Assembly (NCBI GenBank): GCA_012934845.2
Contig: WNNJ02001883.1
Coordinates: 1 to 64,000, forward strand
From: Pomphorhynchus laevis
Lineage: Eukaryota > Acanthocephala > Palaeacanthocephala > Echinorhynchida > Pomphorhynchidae
Direction of reading: 5' to 3'
Length of the DNA stretch: 64,000 nt
Shown: positions 58,201 to 64,000 of the stretch, one piece after another
Layout: each line of letters opens with the position of its first letter
How positions within the stretch are numbered: the first letter of the stretch is position 1
Notes under the pieces: generated by a model
The model's input: only the letters and a program-made list of their open reading frames with translations
Told to the model about the DNA's origin: nothing
Databases searched by the model: none
Made by a program: the position numbers and the translations under genes

Positions 58201-61200
58201 GACGAGCTCACGATTCCGCGAAAAAAGACAACGATTACATATACCACGAACGAGTTTCAAGTTATAAGTCTCTAGATCCTATTGGAACTGCCGCTCTTTC
58301 AAAACCAATCGATATAAAGTTCCCAATGTCAGAAAACTTCAGAGGTGTCTACGTTATTTTTGCCAATTTAGTATAAATCTATTTTTGTTTAGATATGTTT
58401 TCATTATTAGTCCCATTGGAGGTGAATCAAGCAATGACTTCCTTTTCGAGCAAACGTGCTGAAATTTCCAACCAGGAAATAAACAGATTGCGTGAATCTA
58501 CAAATCTGCTTAATGCGTATATTGATGTTAAATTTTTTTCAACACAACATTTTATCAAATTTATTATAAAAATTATAATTTGATATTTTTGTACTTTTTA
58601 TATTTTTTATAAAAAAAGTTTGTGAATTCATTATTTTTAGAATTGTACTATAAATTACATTAAATAATTTTAAACTCGTAATTGAAAAAATTAGCGGATT
58701 GTAAATAATATAATTAACATACATAATAACATATTATGTTAACATACAATATTACACTAGATAAGATACCTTGTATTAGAATAAGGTACACTAAATAACA
58801 AAGTTTCATCAGAGGAAATACATCATTAGCATGTATTTGGCACTGCTTCATTAGCATGCATCATTAGCACGCATCATTAGCACGCAACATGTAAATAATA
58901 TAATTAACATACATAATAACATATTATGTTAACATACAATATTACACTAGATAAGATACCTTGTATTAGAATAAGGTACACTAAATAACAAAGTTTCATC
59001 AGAGGAAATACATCATTAGCATGTATTTGGCACTGCTTCATTAGCATGCATCATTAGCATGCATCATTAGCACGCAACATGGCACTGCTGCCATGTTGCG
59101 TCTATGAAGAGGGGCCGAAACCTGATAGCATTGCAGTTCCTTATGATGACCTATAACCCTTATTCTGATACATCGTATGTTATTCATTATTTTGTATGTA
59201 GAAGAATGTGCAATCATAATAAATATGTAAAGGAGTGGAATTCGATTTTTCAAAAAATGTTACAACGTTTCAACGGGTACTTACGTCATCGTCAAGTAAT
59301 CAACAAAAAACGTTTTTTCTGTTGATGTAGCTGACGATGACGGGAGTACCCGACGATATGTTGTAACGTTTTTGAAATAAAATTCGAATTTCACTCATTT
59401 AAATATTTTATTATTTATTAGTCAATTCATAAAAATTAACTATTATTTTAAATTTCAATTCTAAATTTACTTGATATAAATATTAATTTTTTATTGCGAG
59501 CCATCCCCGAGAATACAAAAGACTTTACTTATTCTTAGATAGTTTGACTGTACTGAGCAGTCCTGTTCGATATGAAAATAGAAAAAATAAGAATAAAATT
59601 AGAGGTCATCAGAAGGAACTGCTACGCTATCAGATTTTGGCCCCAATTCCACGACCAAACATAGCAGCGGAGCCAAATACATGCTGAGTTTAAATTTATT
59701 CTTTAGATTATTGTGTTGATTTATATATTTTACTATTTTTTGCTTGATGTTATTTTTATAGTAACCTAGTTTAAAATATGTATCTATTAAATTATTTAAA
59801 TGATTTTTAAGAAAGCGAATATTATTACATATTGTTGCAATTCTTAAAACTTCATTATTTAATGTATTATATTTTATATTATATGGTATGCATGAATGCT
59901 CATGCAAAAATATGTTTCTTGTAAATTTAAATGTCATCTTTACGATATAAATTAATAGTAGTTTTAGTTAATGTTAGTTTAATGTTCATATCTAGATATA
60001 CACCTTCTTTATCATCAATATTGGTTTTGTTAAGAATAAGGCTTACTGGATAAATTATATTTATTATATTTTATATTATATAAAATATATTTCTGGTATG
60101 CATGAAATATTATTTGCTAATGATGTATTTCCTACGATGAACGTTAATTATTTAGTGTACCAAAGCAATATTAAACAAAGCAAATTGTTTATTATCCATT
60201 CATAAAATGATTTTCGCTTAATAATATTTTAATAATATTTTGTCGATTTGTATATTGTAAATTTAATATTTTAATAATATTTTGTATTTCCTTTTTTTGA
60301 TGCATAATTCTACATTATATCATGGAAAATTGCTTTCGGGTCAAATTTGACTTTATTGCGAACTATTCCCGAAAATACAGACTTTATTTATTCTTAGATA
60401 TTTCGACTGTACTGAGCAGTCCTTTTCGATCTGAAAATATAAGAAAACATGTTAATCAAATAAAATCAATTTGTATCTATATTATAACCCTATCAGTAAT
60501 AGTTTATTTCATTTGGGCAAACTTATCCCGATGTTTAGCCAGTTTATTACTCACCCTTGTGTAGATCTTGTAGATGGAATTTTAAAGACCAGTTAGATTT
60601 GTTCCCTTCCATTGTAAGAAAGTTGGAAATATACAAGCCTGTAATAGGCTATCAATATAGCCTCTTTATAGCCTCCCATCACAAGAGGCTATCATTATAG
60701 CAGCACAATTACTGAGTGACATGTGTAATGAGCCCAAACTATAACGAAAATATTGGGTTAATTTGAAAGAATGGTATACAAAGAAATCTGCATTATATTT
60801 CAGTAACAATATTTACACGCAGATTAATGGTGTAGCTATGGTGTCTTTATTGTGTCTTCATAAAATAGGGCAAACAGATAGAAAATTTACTACAAGTGTC
60901 AGTGAACATAGGAAAGCGTTCAATTCAGCAAACTACAAATCGGCACTGACAGACCATGCGCATGAAAAGAGCCATAAAAAAAGATTTTAAAAGTGTATTA
61001 ACCAAAAATCGAAACATTTCGAAAAAAATTGATTTTTATTTATTATTTTTAATTTACGTTGACCCAGTTAGCTGTTTCACTTATTTTATAGGTATCTATA
61101 ATATATCTTAAGTACCTCCAATAAATCTCATATGTGAGGAGATATTTAATACTCGATATCGAATTGGTTTTACTATAATGTGCGGTTTAATAATATTATA

Positions 61201-61627
61201 TAAAATAATATATAAATAATTATAATAATATTACAATTTTATAAATTTTGATGTCTTTCAGTTAACCGAATTTCTAAATTATAGATAATTTGCTAATAGT
61301 TTTGTCGTTTAGAAAAAATAATTAATATTTTAGAATAAATATGCTTTAAATTAATATATTTAAAAATATTACACAATATTAAACTATTAAATTTAAATTT
61401 AATTACTCTTCATAGATGCACTTTCAACAAAATACTTTGCATTTAGCATGATGGCTTCTTTAAATCTACCTGCCGAAATCGAAGATATTTCTGACAAGAA
61501 GTCACTTCCTCGATCATTATCTGCCAAAGCGGCTGAAGTTCGTGCAGAAGGTGGTGATAAGTCAATTGAATTAATGCTATGCGAACTACCACAGCTTTTG
61601 ACCAGAAATAAAGAAATACTTGACGTG
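49106..61627 (+). CDS. PDCD6IP: ALIX / PDCD6IP orthologue (BRO1-domain ESCRT adaptor), exons 1-10, 3' end outside window
   Basis: ALIX binds ESCRT-III (CHMP4) through its N-terminal BRO1 domain and acts in endosomal sorting, cytokinesis, membrane repair and exosome release. Ten exons join in frame with GT-AG borders to 451 codons: 49106-49296, 49349-49403, 50483-50552, 50602-50729, 53181-53334, 54060-54169, 54216-54332, 58122-58344, 58393-58516 and 61447-61627. The product follows human ALIX without large gaps (recalled): WQDAFDKGSLLGG, CVLFNIGALMS, LSTLMLAQAQE, AEYHQAQADSKSKQFG, SAKKDNDYIYHERV, LDPIGTAALSKP, ASLNLPAEIED, ELPQLLTRNKEILD. At the CHMP4-binding positions (human F199, I212, L216) it has hydrophobic I, V and I; the tyrosine matching Y319 is kept. 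The rest of the V domain and the Pro-rich tail are not in the window. Confidence 0.93.
49349..49403 (+). CDS. PDCD6IP: ALIX exon 2
   Basis: YYDQMIAIKNKLPISENQ corresponds to human YYDQICSIEPKFPFSENQ. Acceptor CTTTTAG, donor CAG|GTACAT. The intron before it is 52 bp. Confidence 0.92.
49404..50482 (+). other. ALIX intron 2, AT-rich, no element recognised
   Basis: 1,079 bases, strongly AT-rich. I see no ORF, repeat or RNA structure that I can support. Confidence 0.6.
50483..50552 (+). CDS. PDCD6IP: ALIX exon 3
   Basis: IRVSFKWQDAFDKGSLLGGK is the most conserved block of the BRO1 N-terminus. Acceptor CAATTTAG, donor TAT|GTAAAT. Confidence 0.93.
50602..50729 (+). CDS. PDCD6IP: ALIX exon 4
   Basis: LSKAGYEHTCVLFNIGALMS and EQQLSEDEGLKKAVKMFQ. 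The 49-bp intron before it ends TTAATTATAG; the donor is CAA|GTAAGT. Confidence 0.93.
50935..51480 (+). mobile_element. P-lineage Penelope-like RT fragment P2 (ALIX intron 4, sense)
   Basis: The plus strand gives MGGNSSPIIADLFLSFIECE, MFRYIDDICVFNSNNFYS, DKEGVYLDMNIKLALTKTTF and FTRNIFLHEHSCIPY: RT blocks B to D of a Penelope-type enzyme. No GIY-YIG domain follows; instead the module M2 comes about 40 bases after. The copy is incomplete and broken. Confidence 0.82.
51521..51650 (+). repeat. PLE-associated structured module, copy M2
   Basis: A diverged copy with an extra 25 or so bases in the middle. CATTAGCATGCATTTGGC, CGCTGCTAT, CATTGCTATG and ACTGATGACC are recognisable in the usual order. 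Confidence 0.6.
51651..53180. other. Rest of ALIX intron 4: AT-rich, with repeat R copy 2 and module M3
   Basis: Repeat R lies inverted at about 52290-52400 relative to 13110-13290. M3 lies at 52515-52620 on the minus strand, followed toward 52720 by the start of a minus-strand P-lineage 3' region. TTTATTGATTTATTAAA is repeated near 52725 and 52763. I see no gene. Confidence 0.6.
52515..52620 (-). repeat. PLE-associated structured module, copy M3
   Basis: Read on the minus strand: GAGGAAATACAT, ATGTATTTGGCC, CTGCTATGTTGGG, TTAGGGGCC, CATGGCAGTTCCTC. The second pairing keeps 8 pairs with one G-T. Antisense to ALIX. Confidence 0.8.
53181..53334 (+). CDS. PDCD6IP: ALIX exon 5
   Basis: SAGVFKFLKENTM and FLSTLMLAQAQELILQKSTQ. 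Acceptor GCTTATAG, donor CAAG|GTATAA. Its first ATG is internal, not a start. Confidence 0.92.
53335..54059 (+). other. ALIX intron 5, nothing recognised
   Basis: 725 AT-rich bases. A short phrase (ATGGCTAGTCATAACAATAT then GGCTAGTCGTCAC, about 53946-53976) is repeated; otherwise I see nothing. Confidence 0.6.
54060..54169 (+). CDS. PDCD6IP: ALIX exon 6
   Basis: DQMNNSVISKIANQCGFLYG and EAYKLSQTEHNKDLFTK match human DKMKDAIIAKLANQAADYFG and what follows. Acceptor TTAATAG, donor AAG|GTATTT. Confidence 0.92.
54216..54332 (+). CDS. PDCD6IP: ALIX exon 7
   Basis: HWLATINAKQYMFQALAEYH then QAQADSKSKQFGVALCRLI. The 46-bp intron before it is the shortest in the gene. Donor ATA|GTAAGT. Confidence 0.92.
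54640..55480 (+). mobile_element. Penelope-like element PLE2, RT remnant (ALIX intron 7)
   Basis: The plus strand gives FDIESLFT, LLDVVLKFNICDFNGNLYYT, RYADDIFCLWDNGHE and QNQINFLDVMISK, the standard Penelope RT order with the catalytic YADD box. It is a broken, shortened copy of the GIY-YIG type lineage rather than lineage P. Two direct repeats of about 77 bases (55274-55350 and 55397-55473, sharing CATACGGAGGATGAAAAGA) lie at its end. Confidence 0.75.
55677..55818 (-). repeat. Left arm of a 142-bp inverted repeat
   Basis: Reverse complement of 56144-56287 with few differences. On the minus strand it starts AGGGTGTATGGAATTGGATA, which is exactly the sequence after the predicted hammerhead cleavage site at 55818/55819. 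Confidence 0.9.
55814..55903 (-). ncRNA. Candidate type I hammerhead ribozyme
   Basis: On the minus strand: stem I 5' strand GCCTT (55903-55899), core CTGACGA (55898-55892), stem II GCCCG (55891-55887) pairing with CGGGC (55862-55858), core GAAA (55857-55854), stem III starting AC and containing AACGG/CCGTT, cleavage triplet GTC (55821-55819) and stem I 3' strand AGGGT (55818-55814). The core matches CUGANGA...GAAA...NUH exactly. Stem I has 5 pairs, two of them G-U; stem II has 5 Watson-Crick pairs; stem III has an internal loop. Cleavage would fall between 55819 and 55818. I have not folded it by computer. Confidence 0.65.
55925..56000 (-). repeat. tRNA-like head with pol III A and B boxes (SINE-like)
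   Basis: On the minus strand TAGCCTAGCAGT (55997-55986) matches the A box TRGCNNAGYNGG at 11 of 12 positions and AGCTCGAATCT (55955-55945) matches the B box GGTTCGANTCC at 8 of 11. The spacing of about 30 bases is right for a tRNA. The boxes lie about 40 bases upstream of the hammerhead candidate, a layout like tRNA-headed, ribozyme-bearing SINEs such as schistosome SM-alpha. A second piece with the B box only is at 56287-56330. It is too degenerate for a functional tRNA gene. Confidence 0.65.
56144..56287 (+). repeat. Right arm of the inverted repeat
   Basis: AGGGTGTATGGAATTGG opens the arm, as the left arm does on the minus strand. A second inverted 17-mer CCAATTCCATACACCCT at 56117-56133 makes a small hairpin with the arm start. 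The arm leads toward the ORF of PLE3. Confidence 0.88.
56391..58030 (+). mobile_element. Penelope-like element PLE3, degraded ORF (ALIX intron 7)
   Basis: The plus strand shows an N-terminal part (NVSKIDNLVNLFEVSPRDAQ, 56391-56627) and then Penelope RT blocks in various frames: LYTKADKASKIVIW, DPRPGHIYILPKIHKDL, GRPIISNIGTATVKL, ILITLDGESLYTCI, FFVRKIGTATGSSVASVFAS, CYIDNVFVIWTHGAESLQTF. The order is canonical; no GIY-YIG domain is seen after it. It looks old, with many breaks. Confidence 0.8.
58122..58344 (+). CDS. PDCD6IP: ALIX exon 8
   Basis: QAMSHMQVANQKAGTHFEIK, AKKDNDYIYHERVSSYKSLD and KPIDIKFPMSENFR. The acceptor TTTTAAG is not the usual pyrimidine-CAG but keeps the frame; an AG 5 bases later would not. 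Donor AGAG|GTGTCT. Confidence 0.88.
58393..58516 (+). CDS. PDCD6IP: ALIX exon 9
   Basis: MFSLLVPLEVNQAMTSFSSK and ISNQEINRLRESTNLLNA. The intron before it is 48 bp (acceptor TTGTTTAG); donor TGC|GTATAT. Confidence 0.92.
58700..59064 (+). repeat. Tandem duplication of about 183 bp in ALIX intron 9
   Basis: 58700-58882 and 58883-59064 are almost identical (GTAAATAATATAATTAACAT to TTAGCACGCAACATG). Each ends with the first third of module M; only the second is followed by the rest (M5 to 59150). CATCATTAGCA is repeated several times at both ends. Confidence 0.88.
58997..59150 (+). repeat. PLE-associated structured module, copy M5
   Basis: ATCAGAGGAAATACATC, CTGCTGCCATG, GGGGCCGAAACC, GCATTGCAGTTCC and ATGATGACC in the usual order, with about 45 extra bases of CATTAGCATGCAT repeats between the hairpin and the pseudoknot part. 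Confidence 0.78.
59238..59390. repeat. Near-perfect palindrome with PLE-end motif in each arm
   Basis: Arms of about 75 bases (GAATTCGATTTTTCAAAAAA ... and its complement ending TTTGAAATAAAATTCGAAT) around a centre ACAAAAAACGTTTTTTCTGT. The right arm has CTGACGATGACGGGAGTACC and CGACGATATG; the left arm holds the same pattern inverted. Confidence 0.82.
59494..59580 (-). repeat. Terminal repeat downstream of P3 (hairpin GACTG/CAGTC-GAAA)
   Basis: On the minus strand GGACTGCTCAGTACAGTC closes a 5-bp stem; it recurs, with its flanks, in the same orientation at 60352-60442, so P3 is bracketed by direct repeats of about 90 bases. A third version precedes P4 at 63461-63540. Confidence 0.72.
59600..60060 (-). 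mobile_element. P-lineage Penelope-like element P3 with module M6 (antisense in ALIX intron 9)
   Basis: The minus strand gives TFKFTRNIFLHEHSCIPYNI, NEVLRIATICNNIRFLKNHL and YFKLGYYKNNIKQKIVKYIN, the thumb region after the RT core, then M6 (59683-59600). In M6 the first pairing is GGCTCC/GGGGCC and the second CTGCTATG/CGTAGCAG, both held by G-U changes. 5'-truncated and broken. Confidence 0.8.
60061..60719. other. AT-rich part of ALIX intron 9 with terminal repeat and AGGCTAT palindromes
   Basis: 60352-60442 is the upstream partner of the repeat at 59494-59580. At about 60633-60703 AGGCTAT and ATAGCCT alternate (four occurrences), which allows several hairpins. The open frame at 60322 overlaps the repeat and is probably chance. 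Confidence 0.55.
60720..61010 (+). mobile_element. PLE5: internally deleted Penelope-like element with GIY-YIG part
   Basis: A 75-codon frame (60763-60990) starts with an RT phrase (IYTQINGVAMVSLL, the GVAMGSPLGP block) and continues directly into IGQTDRKFTTSVSEHRKAFN and YKSALTDHAHE, the GIY-YIG endonuclease region of Penelope elements. The RT remainder between them is missing. It is a small fossil remnant. Confidence 0.78.
61447..61627 (+). CDS. PDCD6IP: ALIX exon 10
   Basis: ASLNLPAEIEDISDKKSLPR through IELMLCELPQLLTRNKEILD, the beginning of the V domain. Acceptor CATTTAG. The donor is either GACGTG|GTGCGT (used here) or GAC|GTGGTG; both keep phase 0. No further exon is recognisable up to 64000. 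Confidence 0.88.
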
Positions 61628-61990
61628 GTGCGTTTTTCAATAGCTTTATGCTATTTTATTTCAAATTAACCCTAATTATATCTTGTTTCGTAAATTTACA
61701 TTTTAGTATCTTATTATGACTTAAAATAAGAGTAGATTGGTATTGTAGGTATTGGATAGTATATTGATTAAAACCATTGATTTTTCATTTGAAGAATTAA
61801 AATGTCATTTAAAGATTTTATTTTTCCTTTTAATATTACATTAAATTTTATAAAATTATAAAATTTTAGAAAATGTCTACAGATGGCTTTTATATGTTTC
61901 GATATATTGATGTACATATAACTTTAAAAGTAATCAAATTGACTCACAATTAGCAATACATATTTATTGACGTCAATAAATCTGTATTGC
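61628..61990 (+). other. Sequence after ALIX exon 10
   Basis: Presumably intron 10. It contains a short PLE RT scrap (TATATGTTTCGATATATTGA at 61889) and TAATCTGTATTGCTAAT repeats near 61976-62020. Confidence 0.5.
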
Positions 61991-63340
61991 TAATTAATCT
62001 GTATTGCTAATGTATTGCTAGGACGCAGAACTGTGGTGGAGTTAGTTCTGTTTCATATGCTGAATTTGGGACGACGCTAAGCCAAGCCCCAGCCTTGGAC
62101 ATGACACTGCGTGTAGTCGGGCCCAATCTGTATCACAAGACGACTGTCACAGCTGTGTTGATGCAAGATTATCGATCAGCCGCGAAGTTGATGATTGACC
62201 GCCCTCTGTGGACGGTATGAAGTTTGATCCCATCCTTGTTCTTAAGGTTATCAATGCCTCAGAATAGCCAGGAAATAGTAAAGCGTCCATACTTTTTATC
62301 CCTCCGATTTGCTGCACGCTATGAATGAATGCGCTCTGGGCATGCGCAGCATTGCATCTTAGACCGAAGCCGCCCAGACGGATAGGGAGTGTCATCTGTG
62401 ATTTGGTAGCTTCTTGAAGTTGGCACGCCTTTATTTTCTGAAAAGCGCTAGCGATTTATCTGTCAAATGACTGACAAACTTTTTTTGTCACACTTGGATC
62501 GATTGCGCGGAGGAGGTGGTTTATCCTTGACGAGGTTACACAGTGTCGAAGTAGAAGAAATCCGACTTGAGTGTCTGCAGCTTGGCCTCTGCATCAATTG
62601 TCTGAACCAGTGGTGGATTAACATCATTAGACAGGTGGTTCTCTAGGAAAGACTCGTCACCTATGAGTATGTCTGGCAAATGCATGCTCCCGGATGTGTT
62701 ATCCGAAACCACCTCAGTAAGTAGGGTCAGGCACGCGTTTACGGCTTCAGGCATGCCGATTGCATCTGTCTTTCGCCAATTACCTGGAGCTCCATCATTT
62801 TGCAGCTTGCATCTAGCTAGCCGAGTGCAGATGCAATTGCTGATGGCGTCCCACCGACTATGCCGTCATCCAGATACCTCATGTTGAGGTTTATTCCAGG
62901 TATTTGGGATACCTTTTGAAACGTTCTCTGAATGGCCAATGAGAATAGAAACGGGCCTAATGAATCTCTCTGCTGGACTCCTTCACATGAGTTGAGAGGG
63001 TCGAGTGAGCCGAAACGTAGGAGTGCTTTGCATTTGTACGTGTGATTTGCAAATCATATTAGAGCTCTTGCCCTGATATGATTTTCAAATCATACCAGGG
63101 CAAGAGCTCTGGAACGTTTTCTCGGATTTACAATTGTAACTGTGATCTGGACACTGAGTTGAATGTGTGTGACAGGTCGATATTTACCCAGGTCCAATTA
63201 GTGCCCTTAACGTGTTGCTCGTGGAGTCGTCTAACGTGGTAAATGATTCTTTCTACTGCGTTTGGGGTTGCTACCCCTAATTGTGTTGATTGTAGCAGGC
63301 TGGCGAAGCGTTTACGGAGTTGAAAAGATATTCACTTCGA
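61990..63340 (-). mobile_element. K3: decayed RT element, same family as K1 and K2
   Basis: On the minus strand, from high to low coordinates: GSLDPLNSCEGVQQRDSLGP then FLFSLAIQRTFQKVSQIPGI (the QGDP block, with D-S replacing D-P); MRYLDDGIVGGTPSAIASAL (the catalytic block, YLDDG in this family); GDESFLENHLSNDVNPP; and PIRLGGFGLRCNAAHAQSAF with IHSVQQIGG. The order agrees with K1 and K2. It is broken and truncated at both ends. Confidence 0.8.
63047..63118. repeat. Fold-back duplication inside K3
   Basis: AGAGCTCTTGCCCTGATATGA is followed after a short spacer by its near complement (TCATACCAGGGCAAGAGCTCT), and ATTTGCAAATCAT/ATGATTTTCAAAT add to it: about 30 pairs in all. It interrupts the RT reading and looks like a replication fold-back error. 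Confidence 0.8.
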
Positions 63341-63349
63341 ACAGAGAAG

Positions 63350-63830
63350 GAGGAGAGTTTCGCCGAAGAATTGCAACACTTTGTAACGATATTGATTTTC
63401 TTCAAAATCATTTAAATAATTTAATTTAAATGATTTTAATGATATAAATACTTGCAATTGAAAAGGACTGCACGAACAGCCGAAATATGTAAAGAAAAAT
63501 CAATAGTTTTAATTCTCGGGGAGTCCTTTTCAAATAGACACAATTAATTTTGACTTAAATGCAATATTATTCTTTAAGATTTTATATAATTCATGCATAC
63601 CATATAATATAAAATATAATACATTAAATAATGAAATTTTAAGAATTGCAACAATATGTAATGATATTGGCTTTCTTAAAAATCATTTAAATAATTTAAT
63701 AGATACATATTTTAAACTAGGTTACTATAAAAATAACATCAAGCAGAAAATAGTAAAATATATAAATCAACACAATAATATAAAAAATAAATTTAAACTC
63801 TTAAGTGGCAAATTTTTATGGATGGATAAT
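63350..63830 (+). mobile_element. P-lineage Penelope-like 3' segments in tandem (P4)
   Basis: 63370-63435 encodes RIATLCNDIDFLQNHLNNLI. Then comes the terminal repeat 63461-63540 (GAAAAGGACTGC ... AGTCCTTTTC), then a second piece of the same RT end: NEILRIATICNDIGFLKNHL, YFKLGYYKNNIKQKIVKYIN and FKLLSGKFLWMDNK with a stop at about 63834. Two truncated copies are thus joined through a terminal repeat, as Penelope elements often are. Confidence 0.8.
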
Positions 63831-63873
63831 AAATAATATACTTTGTATTAGAATAAGATACTAGATAGTTATT

Positions 63874-63976
63874 TCAGAGGAAATACATCATTAGCATGTA
63901 TTTGGCCCCGCTGCTATGTTGGGTAGAGGTGTTAGGGGCCGAAACCTGATAGCATAGCAGTTCCTCCTGATGACCT
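63874..63976 (+). ncRNA. PLE-associated structured module M7 (best copy; pseudoknot)
   Basis: Pairings by eye: outer stem GAGGAA (63877-63882) with TTCCTC (63961-63966); hairpin AAATACAT (63881-63888) with ATGTATTT (63896-63903), which shares two bases with the outer stem; P1 GGCCCC (63904-63909) with GGGGCC (63935-63940); P2 CTGCTATG (63911-63918) with CATAGCAG (63953-63960). P1 and P2 interleave, so they form a pseudoknot, and P2 abuts the outer stem. It follows the stop of P4 by about 40 bases. Function unknown; a ribozyme or an RT-binding site are the obvious options. Confidence 0.65.
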
Positions 63977-64000
63977 CTAATCCTTATTATGATACAATAT

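Noticed and set aside
58128-58376. Independent 82-codon gene starting MSHMQVANQ
   Set aside because: It is an internal exon of ALIX read past its donor into the 48-bp intron.
63874-63976. Module M as a hammerhead ribozyme
   Set aside because: GAAAC and CTGATGA both occur in M7, but in the wrong order for a single unit, and CTGATGA is not kept in other copies (CTAATGA, ATGATGA).
63874-63976. Module M as an HDV-like ribozyme
   Set aside because: The pairing order fits in part, but I see no P4 stem and no catalytic C in a joining strand before P2'. It is kept only as an unclassified structure.

Overview
This is animal nuclear DNA: AT-rich, intron-bearing and dominated by retroelements. Codon usage, splice sites and the one host gene (an ALIX/PDCD6IP orthologue of the BRO1 family) show a metazoan, and the many CR1/L2-type LINEs, Penelope-like elements (PLEs) and oyster/coral-type RT elements suggest an invertebrate. 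I cannot name the species or phylum from the sequence.

Layout. 1-2.2 kb: AT-rich DNA with retroelement scraps and a near-perfect palindrome. 2.2-11.7 kb: a LINE nest in which the 3' end of family D was hit by a full-length family A LINE (A1), which was hit twice more by family A (A2, A3), and A2 was hit again by family F. 11.8-14.7 kb: K1, a decayed RT element with a Cys-rich N-terminus and a nuclease-like C-terminus. 15.2-27.3 kb: LINE fragments (D, I, H, F, G, L) plus A4 and A5; A5 is nearly intact, with a complete ORF1 and a 20-bp tandem array upstream. 27.4-35.9 kb: a full-length family D LINE split by a nearly intact family B LINE whose 988-codon ORF2 is open. 36-44.6 kb: family J and four family E copies. 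44.7-49.0 kb: a PLE fragment split by A6, a short direct-repeat unit, and K2.

49.1-61.6 kb holds the first ten coding exons of the ALIX gene on the + strand, rebuilt here from splice sites and homology (451 codons: the whole BRO1 domain and the start of the V domain). Four of its introns are only 46-52 bp; the others reach 3.8 kb and are stuffed with PLE remnants, a tRNA-headed SINE-like unit with a candidate hammerhead ribozyme, and palindromes. 62-64 kb: K3 and more PLE ends. The rest of ALIX is not visible before the window ends.

The LINEs share a plan: ORF1 with an N-terminal C-x4-C-x2-W...CG[FY]C zinc signature and a C-terminal RNA-binding region, a short ORF1/ORF2 overlap, ORF2 with APE endonuclease and RT, then a terminal stem-loop and an ATT-rich tail. 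The two signals I rate highest are RNA structures: a type I hammerhead candidate beside tRNA-like A and B boxes (55.8-56.0 kb), and a pseudoknot-forming module repeated at the 3' ends of one PLE lineage (best copy 63.87-63.98 kb).
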